Positions 34,501 through 42,948 of a stretch of 57,477 nt of DNA are shown here, one piece after another. Both the position numbers and the translations under genes were made by a program. Under the pieces are notes generated by a model. It did not search any database. It was not told the DNA's origin and saw only the letters and a list, made by a program, of their open reading frames with translations. Numbering within the stretch: the first letter of the stretch is position 1; every line of letters begins with the position of its first letter. Source of the DNA: CAVZLD01 sp964522605 (GTDB taxonomy: Bacteria > Planctomycetota > Planctomycetia > Pirellulales > Pirellulaceae); contig CAZFWV010000006.1 in NCBI GenBank assembly GCA_964522605.1, positions 1 through 57,477 on the forward strand, given 5' to 3'.

Positions 34501-35636
34501 AGATCCTGGTTTCCTATCTCAATCAAGATGTGGAAGAGTTCAATTCGGCGGTGGCTGGTTATCACGGGTTTCTCGAGCAGAATCCTCCATCCGAATTGAG
34601 CGCCGGTGATTCTTACACTGGTTCGTTCGTTTCTCGCCTCTTCGGTTCGTTTTATCGTTTCGAGGCCTACTTTAATCACGCAGCTCCCTTCTGGTGGTCC
34701 TGGATTCTCTACATCGTGGCTTTTGCGTTGCTCGCCTTAAGTTGGTTGTGTTGGCGGCAGCCGTTGCAGCGGGCCGCCTTTTGGCTGATCGTTCTGACGT
34801 TTGTCTTGCATACATTCGCGTTGATTGCCCGGATCTACATTTCGGGTCGGCCCCCGGTCACGAATCTTTATTCGTCGGCTGTCTTTATTGGTTGGGGTGT
34901 CGTGGGACTGGCGCTGGTGATTGAGCTGTTCTTCAAGAACGGTCTGGCCAGTGTTATCGCCGCCGGTTCGGGGATTGCCACGCTGTTTATCGCGCACAAA
35001 TTAGCGCTGGAGGGGGACACGTTCCAAGTGTTGCAAGCCGTCTTGGACACGCAGTTCTGGCTCGCAACCCATGTCGTCTGCATTACCTTTGGCTACGCGA
35101 CGACCTTCTTGGCGGGCGGACTCGGGTTGCTGTTCATCTTGCGCGGCGTTTTCACCCCTTCGCTTTCCGCGCGAACGGCTCAGGAATTGGGCCGCATGAT
35201 CTATGGGACCTTGTGTTTTGCAATCCTGTTCAGCTTCATCGGGACCATTCTTGGCGGTCTGTGGGCGGATGATTCGTGGGGGCGATTTTGGGGATGGGAC
35301 CCGAAGGAAAACGGGGCGCTAATCATCGTTTTGTGGAACGCGCTGATCCTGCACGCGCGATGGGATGGCATGATCCGGGAACGCGGGATGGCCATTTTGT
35401 CGGTGATGGGAAATGTTGTGACCGCGTGGTCCTGGTTTGGCGTCAATGAACTGGGCGTCGGTCTTCATTCCTACGGATTCACCGAAGGACGGCTGCTTAC
35501 GCTGGCCGTTGTGATTCTGGCGCACCTGTTGGCAGTCTGGGTGGGTTGGCTGCCGACTTCCTTGTGGTGGAGTTTTCTCCGTCGCGATGACACGCAGTCG
35601 TCGCGGTCGGGACCCGCGGTTGCGGGAGACACATGA
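31548..35636 (+). CDS. ResB-CcsA fusion cytochrome c biogenesis protein
   Basis: 1362 residues, a fusion of both System II components. The N-terminal half is ResB/Ccs1-like (SLKLTVTLFALAIVVILVGTLAQ, a periplasmic domain with FLRDGQ and YRGDTI-like stretches, LKIWMNNPRRYAGETFYQSGWQRD) but has extra membrane helices. A soluble segment (about 650-990) links it to the CcsA part, with conserved His candidates, NLYSS and the haem-handling WWD motif WGRFWGWDPKENGALIIVLW. It delivers haem to apocytochromes c outside the membrane. ATG 31548 chosen over the TTG 24 bases upstream. The exporter gene overlaps its stop by four bases. Confidence 0.92.
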   Translation: MTSIPVDTSDSALLDQPHRIGAGSVSVHSLLRPLASLKLTVTLFALAIVVILVGTLAQVEMDIWQVLEDYFKPWVTWVDVPLLFPRSWFPLRNDDSMIRAFAWATIGISLLCGTMIMANAFVPRSSSESQRSSAYLRAGLVVFLGGAISISTLLARGFWLPGGAMIGAVMCINLLAAHVLRFKVHARGRRLGIGLGLLACGVLLTWLVIASGHNPDGFQGQPPFAWRTLWLWVKIGLSVVAGGLLLYVFLARPATDAQRHVRWICAALGASLTVLAFWLWATRDNTYLGDSGMRVLWQLILGLMASVVLLMGAIPLFGRRAGIVVLHGGVGLLMFGQWFVSSYDVEEQMTMAEGDTVNYGQDIRSMELAVIERQSAEFNGQDDVVVIPLTRNGKPTRFLRDGQVVDERLPFRIEVVDYMGNSRVEMLAGGEATPADSGNGLRFQAVPLRGASGASSSAVDLASGYFRFVDAESGESLGTFLLSQDQLAMRNGEAIRFDTQPIRVGDDSFDVQLRFVRNYKDYSMQLVDVRKDDYLGTTIPRNYSSEVVLKDAESGIEHDLKIWMNNPRRYAGETFYQSGWQRDPSTGTEYSTLQVVRNHGWMIPYVACMVCMVGMLAHFSLILLRFLNRHSRTAVVEESESVTRAAKKKRRAFRGRDPESHRSWADWLVPVGVLAASLLLLARVASPPKSAEGEMQLEQFGALPLVYQGRVKPFDTLARNSLARISDAQSFTGVLPLTEYQSQWPEIEKKLKEQFPAVAQEDLKPFQNGDFLGLVQFMKQKAQADPFQVEEAVKKLTCRRQPATRWLLDVVTGSVHSRRHRVFRIYNPEVRDLFGLERRPGFRYSLEELTPKMDEFERQARIADQLKRENVEQLSLYQRKLLDLDQRLRTMVLLYRAFRPPDLPPLPTPTEFQNEHDVAMEKLNAYREAVTRQTQILQEMSLPLSVPPEESDGSWQAYSVAWPAQFLANRVLGEQPSPAFGSLNEILVSYLNQDVEEFNSAVAGYHGFLEQNPPSELSAGDSYTGSFVSRLFGSFYRFEAYFNHAAPFWWSWILYIVAFALLALSWLCWRQPLQRAAFWLIVLTFVLHTFALIARIYISGRPPVTNLYSSAVFIGWGVVGLALVIELFFKNGLASVIAAGSGIATLFIAHKLALEGDTFQVLQAVLDTQFWLATHVVCITFGYATTFLAGGLGLLFILRGVFTPSLSARTAQELGRMIYGTLCFAILFSFIGTILGGLWADDSWGRFWGWDPKENGALIIVLWNALILHARWDGMIRERGMAILSVMGNVVTAWSWFGVNELGVGLHSYGFTEGRLLTLAVVILAHLLAVWVGWLPTSLWWSFLRRDDTQSSRSGPAVAGDT

Positions 35637-36769
35637 CCAAACGGTTCGCCTTGATTCTCGTCGGGATCGTGATCCTGGCCGCCTTGCTGTTGAGCAGTCA
35701 GTTGCGGAAGGAGCCACTGCGAGTTTCGGGGATTTTGGAGGCGGATGAAATCCGTTTGGGATCGCGAGTCGGTGGACGAGTCGCGAAGGTCCACGTGCAA
35801 GAAGGGGATTCCGTCAAGGCAGGGGATGCCCTGGTGGAGTTGGAGCCCTACGACCTGCTCCATCGCGAAACAGAGGCCGCTGCCCGCGTCGCCGAGTTTC
35901 AGGCCGAACTGGATCGATTGGAGTTCGGTTATCGCAAGGAGGAGATCGCTCAGGCGAAGGCGAAGGTCGATCACTGGCAAGCCCGGCTCGATTCGCTCGA
36001 CCCCCAGCAGGGACCGCGGAAGAAAGAGATCGAAGCGGCGGAGGCGCGTCTCCAGGTTGCCCTCGCCCAGAAGGAGCTGGCAGAGCAGGCGTTCGAACGA
36101 AAGCGCGGGCTTCACGCGCAAAATGCGGCGTCCGATGCCGAACTGGAAAAAGCAACCGAAGATCTGAAAGTCGCGACGAACCAATTTGTGGTTCGAGATC
36201 GTGAACTCCAGTTGCTGATCCAGGGGACAGAATTCGATCTTCAGCAGGCGCGGGCGCAGCTGCGAGAAGCGGAAGCTGCTTGGGAGCTGATGAACAATGG
36301 ATTTCGCAAGGAGGACGTGCAGAAGGCAAAGGCGGCATTAGAAACGGCTCAGGCAGAACTCGCGGCCGTCCGTGCGCAGCGCGACGAGCTGATCATTCGG
36401 GCACCATCGGAGGCGACGGTCGAGGCGATTGAGCTGCAGCCGGGAGACATGGTGGCTGCCGGGGCTCCCGTCCTTTCTCTTGTCGATCGTGGTCATCTGT
36501 GGGTTCGCGCCTACGTGCCGGGTGCTTTGGACGTTCAAGTCGATCAGCGGGTGTACGTCGTGATCGATGGGCAATCCGACCCGCCGTTTCCGGCCCGGGT
36601 TGTGTTTCGTGCCCGGCAGGCCGAATTTACGCCGAGCAATGTGCAAACCGTTGAAGAGCGGACCAAACAGGTCTTTCGGATCAAGGTTGCGCTCGAGCCA
36701 CAGCAAAATCTGTGGCCCGGCATGACGGCCGAAGTCTGGTTCGAACCGCCGGACGAATCGAGGTCATGA
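35633..36769 (+). CDS. HlyD-family membrane fusion protein (YbhG-like)
   Basis: 378 residues. N-terminal signal anchor (FALILVGIVILAALLLSS), a biotinyl-lipoyl-like half-motif (LGSRVGGRVAKVHVQEGDSVKAGDALVELE), a long coiled-coil hairpin (about 75-240) and the second lipoyl half (IRAPSEATVEAIELQPGDMVAAGAPVLSLVD). It links an inner-membrane ABC exporter to the outer membrane. It overlaps both neighbours by four bases (ATGA), so ResB-CcsA, adaptor and transporter are translationally coupled. Confidence 0.92.
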   Translation: MTKRFALILVGIVILAALLLSSQLRKEPLRVSGILEADEIRLGSRVGGRVAKVHVQEGDSVKAGDALVELEPYDLLHRETEAAARVAEFQAELDRLEFGYRKEEIAQAKAKVDHWQARLDSLDPQQGPRKKEIEAAEARLQVALAQKELAEQAFERKRGLHAQNAASDAELEKATEDLKVATNQFVVRDRELQLLIQGTEFDLQQARAQLREAEAAWELMNNGFRKEDVQKAKAALETAQAELAAVRAQRDELIIRAPSEATVEAIELQPGDMVAAGAPVLSLVDRGHLWVRAYVPGALDVQVDQRVYVVIDGQSDPPFPARVVFRARQAEFTPSNVQTVEERTKQVFRIKVALEPQQNLWPGMTAEVWFEPPDESRS

Positions 36770-38991
36770 AAGAAATCGTCGTCGACGTTCGCGACCTGAG
36801 TCGGTCTTTTGGTGACCTGGTCGCCGTCGACCAGGTCAGCTTTCAGATCGTACGCGGCTCGATCTTCGGTTTGCTCGGCCCGAACGGAAGCGGTAAGTCG
36901 ACAATGATCCGGATGCTCTGCGGAGTTCTCGAGCCATCTGGAGGTACTGCCCGGGTCTTGGGCTTCGATGTACGCGACGACGCGGAAGCGATTAAGCGAC
37001 GCATCGGCTATATGTCCCAGAAATTCAGTCTCTACACCGACCTGTCGGTGCAGGAAAATCTGGATTTCTACGCGGCGATCTACGGTCTAACTCCCGACAA
37101 ACGTCAAGAGCGTAAGCGATCGGTTCTGGAACTGACATCTCTGTCCGATCGCACGCGCCAACTGGCGGGCACCCTGTCGGGCGGCTGGAAGCAGCGATTG
37201 GCGCTTGCCTGTGCCCTGATTCACGAACCCGAGCTTCTGTTTCTTGATGAACCTACCGCAGGGATTGATCCGGTTGCCCGTCGACAACTCTGGGACCTGC
37301 TCTTCGAGCTTTCCAGCAAGGGCGTAACGCTGCTCGTGACGACCCATTACATGGACGAAGCCGAACGGTGCAGTCACCTGGGCTATCTGTATCAGTCTCG
37401 GCTGTTGGCGCTGGGTCGGCCGGACGAGCTGAAGCGTCTGCCGCAAGTCACGCCGGCGGGGACGCAGCGTTTCGAACTCTCGCTGCCGGATCCCGCCCGC
37501 GCGCTTTCGTCCTTGAGAGATGAACCAAGGATCCTGGATGCGACGCTATTTGGTCAAACGATTCATCTGCTCGCTCCGAACGATCTGGATACCGGACGAT
37601 TACTCAAGAATCTCCAGCAGGAACAGAGTCCGGTCGACTGTCGAGAGATCGGGCCAACGCTGGAGGACGTCTTTGTCACGTTGACCAAACAGGCCGACAC
37701 ACGACCCGATCCAACCTCCGTCCCGATCGCCGATCCGATCTCGGCCGATCCGGAATCCGAGCCCCCGCGGGCAACGGGGAAAGTCTCGTCCGGCGCGGAT
37801 CCGGACACTGCCTCTCCGGTGTCTGCGTCAAGACGCAGTAGAGCCTGGGATGGACTGCGGGCGGTTATGGCCAAAGAATTCGTTCACATCCGCCGCCAGC
37901 CTTCGACGATCTTCTTCATGCTTGTCGTGCCGGCCATCCAGACGCTGATCTTCGGTTTCGCGATCGATACGCAGATCGAACACATTCCGATGGTGGTTCA
38001 CGATCTGGATGGGCGACGTCATGCGCAGGAGCTCATCGAAGCGTTTGAAAACACGCGCCGCTTTCGGGTCGTGCGGACCGTGACGAGCGACCAGGAGTTG
38101 CGGCAGTGGATGACATCGGGGCGTGCGAAAGTCGGACTGCGTATTCCGCCGTATTACACGGACCGTCTGATCCGTGCCGAGCAGGTGTCGGTCCAGGTAC
38201 TGATCGACGGAAGTGATTCCCAAGTCGCGACCACCGCGATGAATTCGGCGACTTTGCTGGGTCTGAAACGATCTTTGCGCATTTCGGCCGAACAGGACGA
38301 GATCCTCGGGATGGGAGCTGCCCGGAATGCCGCGGGACAGGTCGTCTTGCCGATCGAAGTTCGCCCTCGTTTACTCTATAACCCCGATCTCGAGAGCTCG
38401 CACTTTTTCGTGCCCGGGTTGGTCGGCATCATCCTGCAGCTTGTGACGCTGTTTCTCACGTCCTTTGCCATTGTGCGGGAACGGGAGCTGGGCACGTTAG
38501 AGCAGTTGTTCGTGACTCCCGTGGGGCGAGCCGGTCTGCTGGCCGGTAAGCTCCTGCCCTACGCCGTAGTTGGCTTCGTCGAAACCCTGCTCGTCTTGGT
38601 GATCATGGTCTTCATTTTCGGCGTTCCGATTCAGGGAAGCCTCCCGCTATTGCTCCTGCTTGCCGCCTTGTTTCTGCTCTGCTCACTCGGTTTGGGCTTA
38701 CTGGTTTCCACGCTTGCCGAGACGCAGTTGACGGCAGTGCAGTTTGCTTTTGTGATTATGTTGCCGTCGGTGTTATTGTCGGGCTTCATGTTTCCCCGAG
38801 AAGAAATGCCTTTGCTCATCCGGACCTTCACCTATGCGATTCCCGTAACGTATTTCATCGAGATTCTACGGGGCATTGTGTTGCGATCGGCGGAGTTTCG
38901 CGACCTGATCCTGTCGGTGTTCGGCCTTCTGGTATGCACGACGATTGTGCTGACTGCCAGTGTCGCGCGATTTCAGAAGCGAATTGCGTGA
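36766..38991 (+). CDS. ABC-2 exporter, fused ATPase and permease
   Basis: 741 residues. The N-terminal ATPase has Walker A GPNGSGKSTM, signature LSGGWKQRLALACAL and Walker B LLFLDEPTAG. A linker (about 300-365) leads to an ABC-2 permease (KEFVHIRRQPSTIFFMLVVPAIQTLIF, then five helices from about residue 545 ending near 735). This equals YbhF+YbhS in one chain; YbhF has two ATPase domains and the enterobacterial system a second permease (YbhR), neither of which is seen, so a homodimer is likely. Start ATG overlaps the adaptor stop. Substrate unknown. Confidence 0.92.
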   Translation: MKEIVVDVRDLSRSFGDLVAVDQVSFQIVRGSIFGLLGPNGSGKSTMIRMLCGVLEPSGGTARVLGFDVRDDAEAIKRRIGYMSQKFSLYTDLSVQENLDFYAAIYGLTPDKRQERKRSVLELTSLSDRTRQLAGTLSGGWKQRLALACALIHEPELLFLDEPTAGIDPVARRQLWDLLFELSSKGVTLLVTTHYMDEAERCSHLGYLYQSRLLALGRPDELKRLPQVTPAGTQRFELSLPDPARALSSLRDEPRILDATLFGQTIHLLAPNDLDTGRLLKNLQQEQSPVDCREIGPTLEDVFVTLTKQADTRPDPTSVPIADPISADPESEPPRATGKVSSGADPDTASPVSASRRSRAWDGLRAVMAKEFVHIRRQPSTIFFMLVVPAIQTLIFGFAIDTQIEHIPMVVHDLDGRRHAQELIEAFENTRRFRVVRTVTSDQELRQWMTSGRAKVGLRIPPYYTDRLIRAEQVSVQVLIDGSDSQVATTAMNSATLLGLKRSLRISAEQDEILGMGAARNAAGQVVLPIEVRPRLLYNPDLESSHFFVPGLVGIILQLVTLFLTSFAIVRERELGTLEQLFVTPVGRAGLLAGKLLPYAVVGFVETLLVLVIMVFIFGVPIQGSLPLLLLLAALFLLCSLGLGLLVSTLAETQLTAVQFAFVIMLPSVLLSGFMFPREEMPLLIRTFTYAIPVTYFIEILRGIVLRSAEFRDLILSVFGLLVCTTIVLTASVARFQKRIA

Positions 38992-39006
38992 CAGGTTGAG
39001 CCGGAA

Positions 39007-39555
39007 TCAGAAAATCGCATCGACGAAAATCACGACGAACATCACGGCGCCGGCTGCAAGTTTGCCGGCGGTGCCCCAGATTCGCCCGAGGAAGGCGGCC
39101 CGCCCGACTTCCAACCCCTCCTGGATCTGCCGCCCTTTCCAATGCTCACCCGCGACGGCACCGACGAACGCGCCGATGGCGCCGCCTACGACCGCGGCCA
39201 GAGCAGAACCGATAATCGGCACGGGAATGCCGACAATCGCCCCCAAAACACTGCCCCCAATCGCGCCGAGGACCGACAGCACCATTCCGCGTCGGCTTCC
39301 GCCCAACCGCGCCGCTCCCGCCGCTCCTGCAAGTGACTCGATCACTTCACCGCCCAGGCTCAGCACACCGAGAATCGCCACGGTTGACCAACCAATTCCG
39401 CGACCGTCTTCGGGATGGACCAGCCAGGCAAAGAGAGCGGTCAGACCCAACATGCACCAGTTGCCCGGCAGAGAGAGCAGATTTAAACACCACGCGAGGG
39501 CGCTCAACAGCAGCAAGAGGGCAACGACGAAAAAGTACCAACTGGAAATCCACAT
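39007..39555 (-). CDS. DUF456 membrane protein
   Basis: 182 residues. Hydrophobic, Gly/Ala-rich; LLSLPGNWCMLGLTALFAWLVHP and GGSRRGMVLSVLGAIGGSVLGAIVGIPVPIIGSALAAVVGGAIGAFVGAVAGE match the DUF456 family of small integral membrane proteins of unknown function. ATG 39553-39555 taken; a GTG 12 bases upstream is the alternative. It is convergent with the ABC exporter and follows the YddG-like gene on its own strand. Confidence 0.82.
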   Translation of the reverse strand: MWISSWYFFVVALLLLLSALAWCLNLLSLPGNWCMLGLTALFAWLVHPEDGRGIGWSTVAILGVLSLGGEVIESLAGAAGAARLGGSRRGMVLSVLGAIGGSVLGAIVGIPVPIIGSALAAVVGGAIGAFVGAVAGEHWKGRQIQEGLEVGRAAFLGRIWGTAGKLAAGAVMFVVIFVDAIF

Positions 39556-39699
39556 CGAACGGATCACGAAGGACTCATGGGGGAAACACCCGCAGTCTGT
39601 CGTCGATCTGACCGTTCGTCAAGAACGAACCACGGTGAACGGTCGGAGCTCCCGAAATTGGATGATTCCGTTGCCTTGTCCGACCGTAGTGCAAGCCGG

Positions 39700-39721
39700 C
39701 AGAAGCTGACATGCACCCGGC
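39700..39721. repeat. dispersed intergenic repeat, copy 3 (CAGAAGCTGAC family)
   Basis: CAGAAGCTGACATGCACCC plus GGC, one change from copy 1. It is followed at 39730-39746 by a copy of the CTTCCGTTGGTCGCTCG motif. Confidence 0.55.
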
Positions 39722-39767
39722 CGACGCGGCTTCCGTTGGTCGCTCGCGCTCATGTACGGCATCGCGA

Positions 39768-40682
39768 TCAAGCATGTTGCTTCAGCGAATACCAGCTGAG
39801 TAACGATCCGATGATGAGCAGACCACATCCGATCCAGAGGCGTTCTCCTGGAATGACGGCCAGATAAAGACAGGTAACAATCGTCGAAAGCAACGGCGTA
39901 ATGTACGACCCCACGGCAACAAGCAACGCCTCCCCTCGCCTCATCGCCGTATCCCAGAGACCGTAAGCATAATAGGTTGCCACCCCCAGAAAACTCGCCT
40001 CCGCCAGCGGGCGGACCTGCCACAGTCGGGGCTCCTGGGTGACGAATGCCAGACCGACAAGGGCCAGCGCCGTCGCAGGGAGAAACACGTCAATCGCCCC
40101 GTCCGCACGACCGGCTGCCCAACGACGAGTCAGCACCGAATAAAAGGCCCAGCAGAATGCGGCCGTCAACCCGAGGACATACGGCGTGGGATTCGTAAAA
40201 ACATGCTCCGTTACCGTATGCCACGTTAACTGGGCGTTGTGTGTCAAAACGAGAAACGTGCCCATGAGCGCCAGTCCCGCCCCCAGGACGAGTAGGCGAC
40301 TTGCCGGCGCGCCTAAGAGCCACACGGAAAGCAGGACGGTCAGAACCGGCCACAGGTAGTTGAGCAAGCCAATTTCGAGAACCTGTTGGCGGTTGTCCGC
40401 CAGCCCAATCGCCAGAAACAGGAAGAGCATGTAGGCGATAAACAGCAGCCCGCACCCGCACAAGTAACGAAATGGTAAACGCCGCACCTGCTGGCGCCGC
40501 GAGTCGCTGCGCAGCAAACGGACGACCGCCAAGCTGCCACTCACCGTGTAAACCGCAGCGGCGGCTGTGATCGGACCGAGTGACTCGGCCAGGCTGCGTG
40601 CAATCGCGACGGTCGTGCTCCAGAGAAGAATGGCAGCAAAACCGCCCAGGGTCGCCCGGGTTCTCGCTTGATCGGTGTCCAT
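39768..40682 (-). CDS. EamA/DMT-family exporter, YddG-like
   Basis: 304 residues, ten membrane helices. ATLGGFAAILLWSTTVAIARSLAESLGPITAAA, LNYLWPVLTVLLSVWLLG and AYGLWDTAMRRGEALLVAVGSYITPLLSTIVTCLYL match the YddG branch of the drug/metabolite transporters, which exports aromatic amino acids in E. coli; substrate by homology only. Start overlaps the xerD stop (TAATG), so the two are translationally coupled. Confidence 0.85.
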   Translation of the reverse strand: MDTDQARTRATLGGFAAILLWSTTVAIARSLAESLGPITAAAAVYTVSGSLAVVRLLRSDSRRQQVRRLPFRYLCGCGLLFIAYMLFLFLAIGLADNRQQVLEIGLLNYLWPVLTVLLSVWLLGAPASRLLVLGAGLALMGTFLVLTHNAQLTWHTVTEHVFTNPTPYVLGLTAAFCWAFYSVLTRRWAAGRADGAIDVFLPATALALVGLAFVTQEPRLWQVRPLAEASFLGVATYYAYGLWDTAMRRGEALLVAVGSYITPLLSTIVTCLYLAVIPGERLWIGCGLLIIGSLLSWYSLKQHA

Positions 40683-41620
40683 TACGCCCGTGGATGGTGT
40701 TGACGGTGGATCCGTTGCAGACGCGAGGCATCGACGTGCGTATAGATCTGCGTCGTGGTGATGTTCGCATGACCGAGCATTTCCTGAACCTGACGCAAGT
40801 CCGCTCCACCGGCCAAGAGGTGAGTCGCGAAGCTATGGCGAAGCGTGTGGGGACTGACCGAGCTGGGAATCCCGACTCGACGGGCGTATTTCTTTACGAG
40901 CTCCCAGATGGACTCCCGAGAGAATCGGCGGCCGCGTCGCGACAAAATAACCCAATCCGGCTCCGCTGTCGTTCGAGATACCAGGGCGGGTCGTTCTTTT
41001 TCCAGATAGTCCTGCACAACACCAACGGCTGCGTCACTGATCGGGACCAGACGATCCTTATCGCCCTTACCGTGACATTGACAAAACCCCTCTTCCAGGT
41101 GCAGGTCTACGATTCTCAGCGAGGACAGCTCAGATGCGCGACACCCGGTCGCATACAGCAGTTCGAGGATCGCTCGATCACGACGCCAGAACGTATCCGT
41201 CTTGCCCGGCGCGGTGAGAAACCGGTCAATTTGGCCCGGCGAAAGGACATGTGGGATCCGGTGCCACTGCTTTTTCGTTCCGAGCAGCTCCATCAAGTTT
41301 TCCTGCAGAATGCCCTCCAGCTGCAGGTAGCGAAAGTACATTTTCACCGCGACCAGGTTGCGCGACATACTCGAGGCCGCCAGTTTCCGCTGGTGCAACC
41401 AGGCTGCGTAATCCGACAGATCCTGGACCGTCAACCGGGCGACTTGCCGACCGTCCAGCCACTGCACGAAGGCCTTCAGATCTCGCTCGTACGCGGCAAC
41501 CGTGTTCGGCGCCAGATGGCACTCGGTCCGGAGATAATGGGCAAAGGCCTCCGGGGAGGGAGCCGGGCGCGTCGCGTCCGAGCGACGCGGGCGAGAACGC
41601 AGCAGTTTCCGCGGCGGCAT
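40682..41620 (-). CDS. xerD: XerD-like tyrosine recombinase
   Basis: 312 residues, normal XerC/D length. N-terminal core-binding SAM-like domain (FAHYLRTECHLAPNTVAAYERDLKAFVQWL), then the catalytic domain with Arg in YATGCRASELSSLR, Lys in GKGDKDRLVP, HTLRHSFATH, GHANITTTQIY and the nucleophile Tyr. Resolves chromosome dimers at dif in its classical role. ATG 41618-41620 has GAGG eight bases upstream; the longer frame enters the intergenic region. Context (housekeeping, no phage genes) favours a XerD over a phage integrase. A dif site was not found. Confidence 0.92.
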   Translation of the reverse strand: MPPRKLLRSRPRRSDATRPAPSPEAFAHYLRTECHLAPNTVAAYERDLKAFVQWLDGRQVARLTVQDLSDYAAWLHQRKLAASSMSRNLVAVKMYFRYLQLEGILQENLMELLGTKKQWHRIPHVLSPGQIDRFLTAPGKTDTFWRRDRAILELLYATGCRASELSSLRIVDLHLEEGFCQCHGKGDKDRLVPISDAAVGVVQDYLEKERPALVSRTTAEPDWVILSRRGRRFSRESIWELVKKYARRVGIPSSVSPHTLRHSFATHLLAGGADLRQVQEMLGHANITTTQIYTHVDASRLQRIHRQHHPRA

Positions 41621-41959
41621 GGTGCAGACCTCACTCGGATCGTTCAGTACTCTCTGTCCCCTTTGTTTCGGACTGTGAACAGGTCCGCTTGACGCGAACT
41701 GCACTTTCCTCCGTGACCGCTGCGAACGGTAAGACGTGCACGGTCCCCGGCGTGCACGTCTTGAAGGTGCACATTTCGTCAGTTTGTAGCCGAATTCGTG
41801 AGAATTCGGAGGCTTCGTTGGTCGGGCCCCCTGCTCGAGACCTCCGAATTCTCACGAATCCGGCTACGTGCAACTTCAAAACGTGCACGTTAGGATTGAA
41901 GATCGGACGTGGCGGCGGGCCGCGTCCCCGGAAACCTCCTGCAGGGGAAGGAAACCTGA
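41621..41959. other. divergent spacer xerD / galE with large palindrome
   Basis: Mostly occupied by the palindromic element 41731-41890 (listed separately). The galE ribosome site GGAAGGAAA is at 41949-41957. No gene. Confidence 0.7.
41731..41890. repeat. 160-bp nested palindromic element
   Basis: Three arms. First hairpin: AAGACGTGCACG (41731-41742), eight-base loop, CGTGCACGTCTT (41751-41762), perfect. Second, much larger: the inner 27-bp arms 41786-41812 and 41841-41867 match at 26 of 27 positions around a 28-base loop; the outer 22-bp arms 41751-41772 and 41868-41889 match at 20 of 22. The left arm has 13 unpaired bases (41773-41785). The right half of the first hairpin is thus also the outer arm of the big one. 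No coding capacity. Confidence 0.85.
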
Positions 41960-42946
41960 ATGAACATCTTGGTGACAGGTGGCGCGGGGTACGTGGGATC
42001 CCACACGGCACGGTGGCTCGATCGTGCCGGGCACCGCGTTTGGATTTACGACAATCTGTCGGCGGGACATCGCGCGGCAGCCCTGCCGGAGCGGCTGATT
42101 GAGGGAGATCTGAACGACCAGGACCGGATTCGCGAGGCCCTGCAAACCCATCAGATTGAGGCCGTCATGCACTTCGCGGCGTTTGCCCTCGTCGGTGAGT
42201 CCGTGGCCCATCCAGAACGGTATTACCAGAATAACGTGGTCGGGACGCTGAGTCTGCTCGAGGCAATGCGGGTCGTCGGCGTTCGAAAGATCGTCTTTTC
42301 GAGTACGACGGCCACGTATGGAGTGCCCGAGAAGATTCCAATTACGGAAGATGAACGACAAGATCCCATTAATCCGTACGGCTTCACCAAACTCGTCATG
42401 GAACGAGCGCTCGCCGATTTTGCCCATGCCCACGAATTTGCCTACGCGGCGCTGCGGTACTTCAACGCGGCAGGAGCTACACCGGATGGAGATCTGGGAG
42501 AAGACCATGATCCGGAGTCGCATCTGATTCCGATCGTCCTCCAGGTCGCGCTGGGACAGCGGCACGAGATCACCATTTTTGGGGATGACTATCCGACCCC
42601 CGATGGTACCTGCATTCGGGATTACATCCACGTCGACGATCTGGCAGATGCCCACCTCCGGGCATTGGATCACCTGAAACCGGGCGAGGGATTGAAGTTG
42701 AATCTAGGGACGGGACGGGGAAACAGTGTCCGAGAAGTGGTCGATGCGTGTCGCCGAGTTACGGGAGAGACGATTCCGGAACAGCTTGGGCCACGTCGTC
42801 CCGGGGACCCGCCCGAACTCGTTGCGGACTCGACCCGAGCGCAACAACTCTTGGGATGGCGACCGCGCTACTTGGAGATTGAACGCATTGTCGAGACCGC
42901 TTGGCGATGGCACCGCTCCCATCCCCATGGATACGGTGACGGGTAA
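41960..42946 (+). CDS. galE: UDP-glucose 4-epimerase
   Basis: 328 residues. Extended SDR: NAD loop MNILVTGGAGYVGSHTARWL, FAAFALVGESV, catalytic SSTTATYG and YGFTK (Tyr-x-x-x-Lys), ALRYFNAAGATPDG, DGTCIRDYIHVDDLA and NLGTGRGNSVREV. Interconverts UDP-glucose and UDP-galactose, feeding surface polysaccharide synthesis. GGAAGG precedes the ATG. It is two bases upstream of the ABC ATPase, so galE, ATPase and the TolC-like gene probably form one transcript. Confidence 0.94.
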   Translation: MNILVTGGAGYVGSHTARWLDRAGHRVWIYDNLSAGHRAAALPERLIEGDLNDQDRIREALQTHQIEAVMHFAAFALVGESVAHPERYYQNNVVGTLSLLEAMRVVGVRKIVFSSTTATYGVPEKIPITEDERQDPINPYGFTKLVMERALADFAHAHEFAYAALRYFNAAGATPDGDLGEDHDPESHLIPIVLQVALGQRHEITIFGDDYPTPDGTCIRDYIHVDDLADAHLRALDHLKPGEGLKLNLGTGRGNSVREVVDACRRVTGETIPEQLGPRRPGDPPELVADSTRAQQLLGWRPRYLEIERIVETAWRWHRSHPHGYGDG

Positions 42947-42948
42947 TC

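Noticed and set aside
40682..41620. Phage or integron integrase with an adjacent attachment site
   Set aside because: XerD-like length and motifs, no tRNA next to it, no phage genes, and the nearby palindrome is not an att-type core repeat.
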